From contig NZ_FOIJ01000011.1 of assembly GCF_900111745.1 (NCBI RefSeq), positions 124,001 through 188,000 on the forward strand: a DNA stretch of 64,000 nucleotides. Reading direction: 5' to 3'. The notes below the pieces were generated by a model, which worked only from the letters and a program-made list of their open reading frames with translations, was not told where the DNA came from and made no database searches. Source of the DNA: Stigmatella erecta (lineage in GTDB: Bacteria; Myxococcota; Myxococcia; Myxococcales; Myxococcaceae). Each line of letters starts with the position of its first letter. Position 1 is the first letter of the stretch. The position numbers were made by a program, and so were the translations under genes. Positions 7,337-16,125 of the stretch are shown one piece after another.

Positions 7337-9430
7337 ATGAGCCTCAAGCCTCTTGCCCGCGCCGTCTGGGCCCCTGGTGCGCTCAGCGCCCTGCTCCTCG
7401 CGGGCTGCGCCACCGCTCCCCAGCAGCCGCCGCCCCCGCCCCCGCCCGCCGCCGAGGCGCCCGCCGCCTCATCCACCAAGCCCAGCGGCGTGGAGAAGAA
7501 GAACTTCGACACCGCCGCGCGGCCCCAGGATGACTTCTACCGCTACGTCAACGGCGGGTGGGCCCAGGCCACGCAGATCCCCGCCGACCGCGCCCGCTAC
7601 GGCACCTTCATCGAGCTGGTGGACAAGAGCGAGGCCGCCCTCAAGGACATCATCGAGGAGGCCGCCGCCGCGAAGGACAAGAAGGCGGGCTCCGACACGC
7701 AGAAGGTGGGCGACCTGTACCAGAGCTTCATGGACACCCAGCGCATCGAGTCGCTGGGCCTGGAGCCCATCCGCGCGGACCTCCAGAAGCTGTCCGAGCT
7801 GAAGGGCGTGGACGGGCTGCCCGAGGTGTTCGCCAAGCTCAACCGCGAGGGCGTGCAGGCCCCGCTGGCGCTGTTCGTGGGCCAGGATGCCAAGGACGCC
7901 ACGCGCTACATCGTCTACGTCACCCAGAGCGGCCTGGGCCTGCCGGACCGCGACTTCTACTTCAAGCAGGAGCCCCGCTTCGCCGAGATGCGCACCGCGT
8001 ATCAGGCCTACGTGGAGAAGCTGCTCACGCTCGGCGGGGAGAAGAACGCCGCCGCGGCGGCCCAGGCCATCCTGGACCTGGAGACGAAGCTCGCGGGCAA
8101 GAGCTGGGAGCGCGCGCGCAACCGCGACCGCGAGGCCACCTACAACCTCAAGAGCGTGGCGGAGCTGGAGAAGCTCACCCCGGGCTTCTCCTGGAGCCGG
8201 TACCTGAAGGCCGTGGGCGCCGAGAAGACGCCGGGCGTCATCGTCCGCCAGCCGGACTTCTTCCAGGCCATGGTGGCCACGCTGAAGGCCACGCCCCTGC
8301 CGGTCATCCGCCAGTACCTGCGCTTCAAGGTGCTCGATGCGTACGCCCCGCTGATGACCCAGGAGTTCGAGCAGACGCACTTCGCCTTCCGCGGCAAGAC
8401 GCTCCAGGGCCAGCAGGAGATCCGTCCCCGCTGGAAGCGCGCCGTGGAGACGGTGGAGGGCGGCATGGGCGAGGCCGTGGGCCAGCTCTATGTGGCGCGC
8501 CACTTCAGCCCCGAGTCCAAGAAGCGCATGGAGCAGCTGGTGGCCAACCTGCGCGAGGCCTTCAAGCAGGGCATCGACCAGCTCGACTGGATGAGCCCCG
8601 CCACCAAGGCCCAGGCCCAGGACAAGCTCTCGAAGTTCACCGTGAAGATCGGCTACCCGGAAGAGTGGCGCGACTACTCCAAGCTGGAGATCGCCGCCGG
8701 GGACCTCGTCGGCAACGTCCGCCGCTCCAGCGTCTTCGAGTTCCAGCGGGACCTGGACAAGCTGGGCAAGCCCATCGACCGCAAGGAGTGGGGCATGACG
8801 CCGCAGACGGTGAACGCCTACTACAACTCCTCGCTCAACGAGATTGTCTTCCCGGCCGCCATCCTCCAGCCCCCCTTCTTCAACCCCGAGGCGGATGACG
8901 CGGTGAACTACGGCGCCATCGGCGGCGTCATCGGCCATGAGATCAGCCACGGCTTCGACGACCAGGGCAGCCGCTCGGATGGCGACGGCAACCTGCGCGA
9001 CTGGTGGACCGCCGAGGACCAGGCGGCCTTCAAGAAGCGCACCGGCATGCTGGTGGCGCAGTACAGCAGCTTCAACCCCATCGACACGATGAAGGTGAAC
9101 GGCGAGCTGACGCTGGGCGAGAACATCGGCGACCTGAGCGGCCTCACGGTGGCCCTGCGCGCCTACCAGCTGTCGCAGAAGGACCAGGCCGCCCCGGTCA
9201 TCGACGGCTTCACCGGCACCCAGCGCTTCTTCCTGGGCTGGGGCCAGGTGTGGCGCTCGCTCTTCCGGGACGAGTACCTGCGGCAGATGCTGGTGACGGA
9301 CCCGCACTCGCCGGGCCCGTTCCGCGTCAACGGCGTGGTGCGCAACATGCCCGAGTTCTACGAGGCCTTCGGCGTGAAGCAGGGCGACGGCGCGTGGCTG
9401 CCGCCCGAGCAGCGCGTGAAGATCTGGTAG
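7337..9430 (+). CDS. M13 (neprilysin/PepO-type) zinc metallopeptidase lipoprotein
   Basis: About 697 residues. The ATG at 7337 is preferred over an upstream in-frame start because it gives a lipoprotein signal (LSALLLAGC, Cys about residue 23). A Pro/Ala-rich tether of about 25 residues follows. The body has M13 hallmarks: FDTAARPQDDFYRYVNG at the start, INPHNAY-like TVNAYYN, the zinc motif GHEISHGFDDQG (HExxH), the third ligand in GELTLGENIGDLSG, and the C-terminal RVNGVVRNMPEFYEAFGV. Length matches bacterial M13 oligopeptidases, which cleave short peptides outside the cytoplasm. The usual C-terminal Cys-x-x-Trp is replaced by VKIW. Confidence 0.95.
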   Translation: MSLKPLARAVWAPGALSALLLAGCATAPQQPPPPPPPAAEAPAASSTKPSGVEKKNFDTAARPQDDFYRYVNGGWAQATQIPADRARYGTFIELVDKSEAALKDIIEEAAAAKDKKAGSDTQKVGDLYQSFMDTQRIESLGLEPIRADLQKLSELKGVDGLPEVFAKLNREGVQAPLALFVGQDAKDATRYIVYVTQSGLGLPDRDFYFKQEPRFAEMRTAYQAYVEKLLTLGGEKNAAAAAQAILDLETKLAGKSWERARNRDREATYNLKSVAELEKLTPGFSWSRYLKAVGAEKTPGVIVRQPDFFQAMVATLKATPLPVIRQYLRFKVLDAYAPLMTQEFEQTHFAFRGKTLQGQQEIRPRWKRAVETVEGGMGEAVGQLYVARHFSPESKKRMEQLVANLREAFKQGIDQLDWMSPATKAQAQDKLSKFTVKIGYPEEWRDYSKLEIAAGDLVGNVRRSSVFEFQRDLDKLGKPIDRKEWGMTPQTVNAYYNSSLNEIVFPAAILQPPFFNPEADDAVNYGAIGGVIGHEISHGFDDQGSRSDGDGNLRDWWTAEDQAAFKKRTGMLVAQYSSFNPIDTMKVNGELTLGENIGDLSGLTVALRAYQLSQKDQAAPVIDGFTGTQRFFLGWGQVWRSLFRDEYLRQMLVTDPHSPGPFRVNGVVRNMPEFYEAFGVKQGDGAWLPPEQRVKIW

Positions 9431-9445
9431 TCCCGGAGGCCTCCG

Positions 9446-9473
9446 CCCCGAGGGGGGCCTGCTCCCCTCAGGG
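9446..9473. terminator. Bidirectional hairpin between M13 peptidase and alpha-amylase genes
   Basis: CCCCGAGGGG (9446-9455) pairs with CCCCTCAGGG (9464-9473) with one mismatch and an 8-base loop. The hairpin starts 15 bases after the peptidase stop and contains the amylase stop codon (9468-9470). No T-run follows on either strand. Confidence 0.5.
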
Positions 9474-11147
9474 CTGAAGCCGCCAGATGCCCGTGCCGCG
9501 GCCGGACAGGCTCACCTGCCACCCGTCCGCGGCGCGGGTGAGCGCCCCCACCCGGGGGTCCGCGAACAGCACCTCGGCCGTGGTGCCCGGCAGGGCCAGC
9601 GGCCCCACGGACGCGCCCGCGTCCGAGACGTTGTGCACCACCAGCACCTGCGTGTCCCCCAGCGTGCGCACGAAGGCCAGCGAGGTGGCCTGGCCCGTGG
9701 TGGCGGTGAGCACCTGAAGCCCTCCCCGGCTCAGCGCCTCCGTGGCGTGCCGCACCTGGATGAGCTTCCGGTAGCGCGACAGCAGCGACTCCTCCACGCC
9801 CGTCTGCGCCGCCACGTTGTCCCCCGCCGTGTGGCCCGGGGCGAAGCCGAACCACGGCGTGCCCGGGGTAAAGCCGCCCTTCGGCGTCCCATCCCAGGGC
9901 ATCGGCGTCCGCTTGGCCTCGTCGTTGTTCGTGGTGCCGTTGGCCAGGCCCACCTCCTCGCCGTAATAGAGGAAGGGCGTGCCCGGCAGGGTGAGCAGCA
10001 GCGCCACCGCGCTGGCCTTCCGCCCCGCGTTGAAGCCCAGCTGCGTGGCGCTGCGGACCATGTCGTGGTTGGTCAGGATGGGCGCGTCGCTGACGCCCGC
10101 GGGGTACACGCCACCCATCTCCACCAGCTTGGAGGCGATGAGGGCGGCGTTGTTGGCGTTGAGGCCCGCCATCAGCTGCTCCGAGAGCGGGAAGTTGAAG
10201 TTCAGCGGCAGCTCGTCGCCCCCGGGCACCTCGCCGGTGGCGCCGTAATAGGTGGCGATGTTGGGCGTGGTGCTCCAGTTCTCCCCCACCAGCACCGCGT
10301 CCGGCTTCACCTGGCGCACGTGCGCGGACAGCTCCTTCCAGAAGGCGTGCGTCTCCGCCGTGTCGTACTGGCCCGCGCCGCCCCCCGTCTCGATGAGGTA
10401 GCGCGCCGCATCCAGCCGGAAGCCATCCACCCCGCGCGAGAGCCACAGGGAAGCCAGGCGCTTCACCTCCTCGCGCAGGGCCGGGGTGCGCATGTTCAGG
10501 TCCGGCATGCCGCTCCAGAACACGCCGTAGTAGTAGGCGCCGTTCTTCAGGTGCCAGGTGGGCGCGGAGGAGAACGTGTCCCAAGGCTGCTTCCAGCCCG
10601 CGTCACGCGGCCCCCAGATGTACCAGTCCCGCTTGGGCGAGCTGGGCGAGGAGGCGGACTCCACGAACCACGGGTGCTGCACGCTCGAGTGGTTGATGAC
10701 GAAGTCCATGATGACGCGCATGCCGCGCCGGTGGGCCTCCTCGCACAGGCGCTCGAAGTCCTGCAGGGTGCCGTAGTCCGGGTGGATGCGCTCGTAGTCC
10801 ACCACGTCATAGCCGTGGTAGCTGGGCGAGACGAACACGGGCATCAGCCACAGCGCGTCCACGCCCAGATCGTCATGCGTCTCCGGGTTGCCGTCGTTGA
10901 GGTAGTCCAGGCGGGAGATGAGGCCCGGCAGGTCCCCCTTCCCGTCCCCGTTCGAGTCCTGGAAGCTGCGGACGAACACCTCGTAGACGACGGCCTTGCG
11001 GTACCACTCGGTGCCGGCCACGGGTTCGATCTCGGCCCGGCTTCCGGGCGGCGGCTTGCCCCCTCCGGGCTCTCCGCCGGAGGGGTTCGTGGCACAGGCC
11101 GTCCAGGCCAGCGCGGTGAGGAGACACAAGGCTCGGGTGGGGGGCAT
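9468..11147 (-). CDS. GH13 alpha-amylase lipoprotein
   Basis: About 559 residues. The start at 11147 (MPPTRALCLLTALAWTAC) gives a lipoprotein signal with Cys near residue 18 and is preceded by GGGAGG; an in-frame start 36 codons earlier would spoil the signal. A (beta/alpha)8 barrel follows, with WYRKAVVYEVFVRSF, the calcium-site motif MDFVINHSS, nucleophile Asp in GFRLDAARYLIE, acid/base Glu in VLVGENWS and transition-state Asp in LTNHDMVRS. The C-terminal ~90 residues form the beta-sandwich domain. It is expected to hydrolyse alpha-1,4-glucans at the cell surface. It is divergent from the hydrolase gene at 11205 with 57 bases between the starts. Confidence 0.93.
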   Translation of the reverse strand: MPPTRALCLLTALAWTACATNPSGGEPGGGKPPPGSRAEIEPVAGTEWYRKAVVYEVFVRSFQDSNGDGKGDLPGLISRLDYLNDGNPETHDDLGVDALWLMPVFVSPSYHGYDVVDYERIHPDYGTLQDFERLCEEAHRRGMRVIMDFVINHSSVQHPWFVESASSPSSPKRDWYIWGPRDAGWKQPWDTFSSAPTWHLKNGAYYYGVFWSGMPDLNMRTPALREEVKRLASLWLSRGVDGFRLDAARYLIETGGGAGQYDTAETHAFWKELSAHVRQVKPDAVLVGENWSTTPNIATYYGATGEVPGGDELPLNFNFPLSEQLMAGLNANNAALIASKLVEMGGVYPAGVSDAPILTNHDMVRSATQLGFNAGRKASAVALLLTLPGTPFLYYGEEVGLANGTTNNDEAKRTPMPWDGTPKGGFTPGTPWFGFAPGHTAGDNVAAQTGVEESLLSRYRKLIQVRHATEALSRGGLQVLTATTGQATSLAFVRTLGDTQVLVVHNVSDAGASVGPLALPGTTAEVLFADPRVGALTRAADGWQVSLSGRGTGIWRLQP

Positions 11148-11204
11148 GCCGTGCGGTTTACCAGCACCTCCCGCGCCAGGGCCAGCCGGTGGCATCATCG
11201 GCCC

Positions 11205-11744
11205 ATGCCCCCTTTGCTCATCCTCCCGGGTTACGGAAACTCCGGCCCCCAGCACTGGCAGAGCCAGTGGGAACGCGTCTTTCCAGAAGCCCGCCGCGTC
11301 CAGCAGCGCGACTGGGATCAGCCCTCACTCGGGACCTGGGTGGCCGCGCTGGATGAGGCCATCGCCGCGTGTGCCGAGCCGCCCGTGCTGGCCGCGCACT
11401 CCCTGGGGGTGAGTACCGTGGCGCACTGGGCGGCGCGCCATGTCCGGCCGGTGCGGGGCGCGCTGCTGGTGGCGCCTCCGGACCTCTCAGCCCCCGGTGT
11501 GCCCGAGGTGTGCCGGGCGTTCGCGCCCGTTCCACGCCAGCGCCTGCCCTTCCGGTCCATCCTCGTCGCCTCGCGGGATGATCCCTATGCCTCGTTCGAG
11601 GCCTTCGAGGGCATGGCCCGGGACTGGGGCAGCCGGCTCGCAGACGTGGGGCGGGCAGGACACATCAATTCCGACTCGGGGTTGGGCGAGTGGCCCGCGG
11701 GGCAGGCTCTGCTGCGCGAGCTGAGCCAGCCCGGCCCCGCTTGA
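11205..11744 (+). CDS. RBBP9/YdeN-type alpha/beta serine hydrolase
   Basis: 179 residues, the usual size of the family. The N-terminus MPPLLILPGYGNSGPQHWQ is the signature of the RBBP9/YdeN hydrolases. The nucleophile elbow AHSLGVS contains the catalytic Ser, and VASRDDPY and AGHINSDSGLGEW carry the catalytic Asp and His. It is a small cytoplasmic hydrolase with unknown natural substrate. The ATG at 11205 is the first codon that yields the conserved start; the long in-frame open stretch upstream is antisense to the amylase gene and is not coding. It is divergently transcribed from the amylase. Confidence 0.92.
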   Translation: MPPLLILPGYGNSGPQHWQSQWERVFPEARRVQQRDWDQPSLGTWVAALDEAIAACAEPPVLAAHSLGVSTVAHWAARHVRPVRGALLVAPPDLSAPGVPEVCRAFAPVPRQRLPFRSILVASRDDPYASFEAFEGMARDWGSRLADVGRAGHINSDSGLGEWPAGQALLRELSQPGPA

Positions 11745-11918
11745 GGGAGGCTGCTCGGCTTCAACACGGGAATCGACCCCGCAGCAAGGCGGAAGCAAAA
11801 CCCCAAGCAGGTCGCGCTGTTACCAGCTAACGCCTTGATCTCTCATCGACGCCACCACTGAGCGCCCGTCAGTCCTCTTGGCTTCGCGGCGCACGGGCTG
11901 AGCTGAAGCCTCTGGCTC

Positions 11919-12692
11919 TTACGCCGAGGCGTCAGCGTCCTCGATCATGGAGAGTGGGTAGAGGGTTCGATGGCCGATGTTGGGGTAATACGCCGCGAGA
12001 TAGAGCCCGCCTGCGATGGACACCCACGCGTGCGTAGCGGGCTCAGGCTGCTCCCAGAGCCAGGCTGTTGCCTCCTCACGTGTGGCGAAGGATGCGATGG
12101 CCACGGGCGGCTCCACCTGCTTGAGCTCCGCGAGATAGTCATGGATGTCGCGGTTCCGTGGCAGACGGCGGATGTTCGTCTCCCGATCATGAACCACGTC
12201 GTGAGAGCGATCTCCAATCAAAATCCTGGCGGGATCGGGTGGATGCGGGTGGTTTTGGAGCCAGGACTCTGCCTCGCCTGGCGTCTCGAAAAAGGCCACG
12301 ACGAAAGGGGGGCCATGGGACTCCACATGCTTCAAGTACACATCTAAGGCTTCGTACTGGTGGGTTGCAGCAACGAAGCGGATGGCTTCAAGGATGGCAT
12401 GGATTCGAGCGGCCTCGCCAGCGGTTGTTGGTGGCTGGAGGAGTCTCTCGAAAAAACGCTCTGCGCTCTTCAAGCGGAGACTCAATCCTGTCAAGCCCTG
12501 CGGGGGAGGTTCAACGCCCTCCTGGAGTTGATGCGAGAAATCCTCGAAGCGGTAGCTCTGCCCAGTGGCAAAAATGAAGTCCAGGATGTCTCGCGCCAGC
12601 GCAAGGATCCGCTCTTCATCGGGTGAAGGGCCGCTGCTCCACCGGATTCCGATGAATTCATGAGCATCCGCCAGATCAGAGAGAGTCGTCAC
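11919..12692 (-). CDS. Unknown protein, putative partner or immunity protein of upstream lipoprotein
   Basis: 257 residues. It starts at a GTG (12692) whose bases overlap the upstream stop as GTGA, with GAGGAAGAG just before it; the longer upstream open frame would run through the preceding gene. It is predicted cytoplasmic, with no signal or membrane segment. The C-terminal half contains two related blocks (FVVAFFETPGEAESWLQNHP at about 145 and VAIASFATREEATAWLWEQP at about 210), so it looks like an internal duplication. I cannot assign a family. Order (lipoprotein then small acidic protein, coupled) resembles the two toxin/immunity pairs further right. Confidence 0.7.
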   Translation of the reverse strand: MTTLSDLADAHEFIGIRWSSGPSPDEERILALARDILDFIFATGQSYRFEDFSHQLQEGVEPPPQGLTGLSLRLKSAERFFERLLQPPTTAGEAARIHAILEAIRFVAATHQYEALDVYLKHVESHGPPFVVAFFETPGEAESWLQNHPHPPDPARILIGDRSHDVVHDRETNIRRLPRNRDIHDYLAELKQVEPPVAIASFATREEATAWLWEQPEPATHAWVSIAGGLYLAAYYPNIGHRTLYPLSMIEDADASA

Positions 12693-13348
12693 GGCTCTTC
12701 CTCTACGGCGTAGGGCATGGGAGGAGCCTCGGAGGAGACGAGAAGCACGGCCGGCACAAGAACCAGGGCAGTGCCTGCGCTGCCAACGATGACCACGGTG
12801 AAGGCTACCCCTGCGATGACGATAACCGTCCCCAGCAAGATCTCCTTGCGATGCCGCTTGAGCCAATCCACTGCTTTGTCAGTGACTGGGAACTTCACAG
12901 CATCGGCTTGCTCACGAAGCCGGCTGCAATCCAGATAGGCAGGCCTGCACCGCCTGCGGCATATCTCTCCTTTTGAGCCCGCGCTTGCATGAGACCAATT
13001 GCGGCCTTTGAGACTCGCCTTGCACATCTCTTCACATTGATCGCGCTCTTCCTCGCAGTCTCGGCTGAAGGATGCGTGGACGATCCTTCGCTCGGCACCT
13101 CCAGCACTGGGGCGGTACGCATACCGCGACAGGTCGAAGGTGTTGGCAGGGACCCAGGAATGGATCACCTGCCCATCTGCCTGCTCTTCCATGACCAGAG
13201 CGTACCTGGATAGATCTTGTGGGACTGACGGGCCAGTCCCTACATGAGAGGGAGTGCTACATGAGACGAGGAGGATGATAAGGCTCATCGCCATGAGCCT
13301 CTGAATCGTCCATGTGGCACGCGTGGAAGAGAGAGGGCGGCGAAGCAT
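12689..13348 (-). CDS. Polymorphic-toxin-type lipoprotein, possibly without toxin domain
   Basis: About 219 residues if started at 13348; 13294 and 13288 are alternatives with AGAGG nearby. The signal ends in LIILLVSC, a lipobox. A Cys-rich extracellular stretch follows (DCEEERDQCEEMC, CRRRCRPAYLDC), then KRHRKEILLGTVIVIAGVAF and a long hydrophobic segment to about residue 205. The protein stops about 14 residues after the hydrophobic segment. Similar myxobacterial lipoproteins may carry a toxin domain at this point, so this could be a headless version or a naturally short family member. It overlaps the next gene by 4 bases. Confidence 0.65.
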   Translation of the reverse strand: MLRRPLSSTRATWTIQRLMAMSLIILLVSCSTPSHVGTGPSVPQDLSRYALVMEEQADGQVIHSWVPANTFDLSRYAYRPSAGGAERRIVHASFSRDCEEERDQCEEMCKASLKGRNWSHASAGSKGEICRRRCRPAYLDCSRLREQADAVKFPVTDKAVDWLKRHRKEILLGTVIVIAGVAFTVVIVGSAGTALVLVPAVLLVSSEAPPMPYAVEEEP

Positions 13349-13502
13349 CGCTTGACGCTGCCACGGTGCGTACTCCCTCAGCAAGCGTCCATGCTCCGGC
13401 TACGCCACCTGGGAGCGCAGCCTGGGCAGGAGTATACCCCAGGGGGCTGCGTGGCCTGTCCACAGGCCGGGAGCATCACTCTCCTGAGCCTGCTCCGGTT
13501 TT

Positions 13503-13608
13503 GTGGCTCTCCCGCAGTTTGCGTGGATCCTGGGCTCACGCGGACAGCCGCCCGAGTGAGGCTCGCCCGCTCGCTGCCTCTGAAGCACACGAAGTGCGGG
13601 AGAGTCAC
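13503..13608. repeat. About 106-bp imperfect inverted-repeat element (MITE or IS end-like)
   Basis: The left end GTGGCTCTCCCGCAGTTTG (from 13503) is repeated inverted at the right end, which read on the minus strand is GTGACTCTCCCGCACTTCGTG (13608 to 13588). Inside, GCGGACAGCCGC folds into a small hairpin and GGGCTCAC/GTGAGGCTC forms another partial arm. The whole stretch can fold into one long structure. It sits in the 284-base gap between the lipoprotein gene and the NERD-helicase gene and has no coding potential. It may be a non-autonomous transposable element, or a structured RNA. No target-site duplication was verified. Confidence 0.45.
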
Positions 13609-13632
13609 CAAATCGCGGCACGCCCAGGTCCG

Positions 13633-15495
13633 TCAGTTGATCGGAAGTGGACGCTGGCCGGCCAAACCGGGTGCCTCGGCGGTGGTGACTTCGCGCTCGA
13701 AACGCGGTTTGAAGTCGTTGAGTTCCGGGAGGGTGTTCACCACGGTGACGAAGGCCGCCCGGTGCATCGGGTCGCCCTTGACGCGACTCAATGCCACATA
13801 GGCGAGATTCCTCGCAGCTGCGGCTCTCTTCGTAAAGGGCGAACCAATCACGATCACGAGTGCGCGGGCCTCCCAGCCTTTGAAACTGTGCACGGTGCAG
13901 CCCTTCATGTTGGCCACACCAGGCCAGAAGCGGATCTTCCGCTTTCTCTGCTCCTCCTGGGTCAGGGCGAAGATGTGTTCCATATCCGGGAACTTCTCGG
14001 CAATGGCCAGGCCGAGTCGATGATCGTTCACGAGAATCGCGAGGTCGGCCGGGTTCGGAGGCAATTCTCCGCTCAGAATGCGTCTGACCTCTTCTTCCAC
14101 TGCATTCGCCACCACCGAGCCCGATTCGCCCGCCAGATTGTGCCAGCGACGCATCGTGGGCTCGGCTGCCACGCCGGAGTGATCGCGCGGGACCGTCGGC
14201 GGCTCGGCCCCCTGAGGCAGATACTTCGAGACGAACTCGGCGAGGATGGGAGACAGGTCGACTGGAAGCCGGTACGAGCCCTCCAGATTGGACCACGGTC
14301 CGGAGAAACCACAACCTGTCATCGAAGGTTCGTCGACCCATGACTTTCGCTCATAGATGTCTTGAGCGATGTCAGCGGCCAGCACCATTTCGCTCGAATT
14401 ATCTTTCCGGACGCAATCTCGAAGAAACCTCCACCACTCCTGCTTGAAGTCCTGGCCCTCATCGACGAGCACAGCGTCGTACTTCTTCAGTCGGAGCCCC
14501 GGATCTTGGTAGGCGAGGCGAGCTGCCGCGATGAGAACGTCCCCCGCATCTTCGGCGTCAACCTCTTCTCCATCATGTTTGCCGACAACCTTTTTGCAGA
14601 AGCCGTGGATGTGGATGCAGTCGACTCTGCGGTGGTCGGTACCAATCTCACGGGCGTGCCGGTGAACCAGATCCTGGATGTAGTGGGCGAGAGTGATGTT
14701 GAACGACACCACGAGGACGTCCTTGCCCTCTTTCGCGAGGCGAGCAGCGCGGGCGGCAAGCCCAAGAGTCTTCCCGCATCCAGCGGGCCCACGCACACGT
14801 CTGATGGTGGCGTCGGACGGGTTGTCGGCGACGTTTTTCGCGCTCTTGCTCAGGCGGAGCGGCCGTCGTTGCTCGGCGATGTTTTCGGGCTCATCGAGCC
14901 GAGCAAGTAGTCTTCGATATGGGCCGGGCTCAAGTCCACTGCCTCGCTTGTAGCCCCCGAATTTCACATGGTCTTGATACTTATGATCCTCGTTGGGGTC
15001 GAGGAACTCTTTGCCGATCACTCTGATCCATTTTGCTGAGGTCTTTGGCGCAGCCGTGGCCTCTCGCACAAAATCTTCGGCATCCTGCGAACCCCATCGC
15101 GGGAATACTACGCAGGCGCGCACGATTTTGAACAGATCGTCACCGGGCGGCGAAACAAAGCGCTCTCCTACTTCGTTTCGGTATCGCACCGCCTGATCTA
15201 ACGGGTCTTCGTTGGTTCGTTGCCAGACCCCTTGCCGATCGCGAACGTGTATGGCCCCGTCCTTGACTCGGTATGCCCCGTCCTGCCAATCCTTCACCTC
15301 GACGATGGTGACGCCATGTCGAGGGGAGAGCAGCAGGAAGTCGGGTTGCATGTTCAGAAGGTGCGGTTGAACGAAGATGTGCCAGTCGTCCTCAAGCACT
15401 GCGATGAGGCGCTCGAGCACCCTTCGCTCACCATCATTCAACGGAGTCGCGAACTTGGCGACTTCGTCGAGGGGAGGAATGATTCTCGGTGGCAC
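13633..15495 (-). CDS. NERD nuclease-domain / UvrD-like superfamily 1 helicase
   Basis: 620 residues. The N-terminal NERD domain (about 20-130) has the nuclease-like residues in QPDFLLLSP and VEVKDW (D...ExK). The helicase part shows Walker A RGPAGCGKT near residue 240, Walker B VLVDEGQDF near 340, motif III LAADIAQDIY, motif V VHSFKGWEA and motif VI AYVALSRVKG. The start is a GTG at 15495 with AAGGAG eight bases upstream. NERD-helicases act on DNA and occur often in defence islands. Here it stands alone among toxin/immunity pairs. It is less GC-rich than the core genes, consistent with an acquired element. Confidence 0.9.
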   Translation of the reverse strand: MPPRIIPPLDEVAKFATPLNDGERRVLERLIAVLEDDWHIFVQPHLLNMQPDFLLLSPRHGVTIVEVKDWQDGAYRVKDGAIHVRDRQGVWQRTNEDPLDQAVRYRNEVGERFVSPPGDDLFKIVRACVVFPRWGSQDAEDFVREATAAPKTSAKWIRVIGKEFLDPNEDHKYQDHVKFGGYKRGSGLEPGPYRRLLARLDEPENIAEQRRPLRLSKSAKNVADNPSDATIRRVRGPAGCGKTLGLAARAARLAKEGKDVLVVSFNITLAHYIQDLVHRHAREIGTDHRRVDCIHIHGFCKKVVGKHDGEEVDAEDAGDVLIAAARLAYQDPGLRLKKYDAVLVDEGQDFKQEWWRFLRDCVRKDNSSEMVLAADIAQDIYERKSWVDEPSMTGCGFSGPWSNLEGSYRLPVDLSPILAEFVSKYLPQGAEPPTVPRDHSGVAAEPTMRRWHNLAGESGSVVANAVEEEVRRILSGELPPNPADLAILVNDHRLGLAIAEKFPDMEHIFALTQEEQRKRKIRFWPGVANMKGCTVHSFKGWEARALVIVIGSPFTKRAAAARNLAYVALSRVKGDPMHRAAFVTVVNTLPELNDFKPRFEREVTTAEAPGLAGQRPLPIN

Positions 15496-15957
15496 GACGC
15501 GACTCCTTCAGCCTGCCTACATCGACAGTAAGGCAAGGCCTAAGCCCAAAGAGGGGTGACCGGCAACAGTGTGGTCGGTTCAAGCGACTAGGGAAAGCAA
15601 AAGCGTATTGCCAGAGATTGGTTGAAGGCAAAGGTGCCAGCCGGTACTGAATTGGGACTGTCCTGATTCTTGCAGCGGCTCATGCCACGGATAAGAAGTT
15701 TAAGGCTGCGCGGCCGACCCTATCGAACGGCAACAGATCCCCCAAGCAGGAGAGGAGGAGGCGAGAGCGGGGAAGGAGGCAGCGGACAGAACGGGGCGGA
15801 TGAAGCAGAGGACGCCGCGAGTGGACTTTTGCCGAGTTGCTGAGGAGGACGTTCGACTTCGAAGACTGACGACTCCTGCCTCAGGCACCCGGCTCAGGCC
15901 TATCCCTTCATGAGGACGGGGCACGGCGAACTCATACTGGCCTTCGGCCGACAACAA
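15496..15957. other. Intergenic stretch without recognisable gene
   Basis: About 460 bases between the NERD-helicase start and the IS630 transposase scrap. The minus-strand frame that continues from the transposase scrap down to 15700 is open but shows no similarity to the family after its first 45 codons, so I treat it as non-coding. No tRNA or repeat array was seen. Confidence 0.4.
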
Positions 15958-16086
15958 GAGGGCTGCGGCGCGTAGTACTATCCCCTGCCGCCCACCGCTG
16001 CGGACCAGCCCTGCCAGGAAGCGTCGCTCCCCGGCAGTCAGCCGCACCACCTGGCTGGGCCTCCTCCGGCGTGCGCTGCTCACCAT
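15958..16086 (-). pseudogene. IS630-family transposase, N-terminal fragment
   Basis: The minus strand from 16086 encodes about 45 residues including VRLTAGERRFLAGLVRSGG and IVLRAAALLLSAEG. This is the standard N-terminal HTH start of IS630-family transposases (usually RLT.EER..L..L.R.G.....RRA.ILL.ADEG). After that the similarity stops and neither the catalytic DDE core nor a matching right end is present. It is the remnant of an insertion between the NERD-helicase and an immunity gene. Confidence 0.6.
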
Positions 16087-16125
16087 CTCCGCAGCGTACC
16101 CCTGAACGGAATTACTTCGCCTGGC

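Noticed and set aside
9633-11204. N-terminal extension of the RBBP9-like hydrolase reaching back over the amylase gene
   Set aside because: The family starts at MPPLLILPGYGNSG (11205); the extension is antisense to the amylase and has no domain.
15700-15957. Continuation of the IS630-like frame as a real gene
   Set aside because: Past the first 45 codons the sequence has no similarity to transposases and ends in a low-complexity S/A/P stretch.
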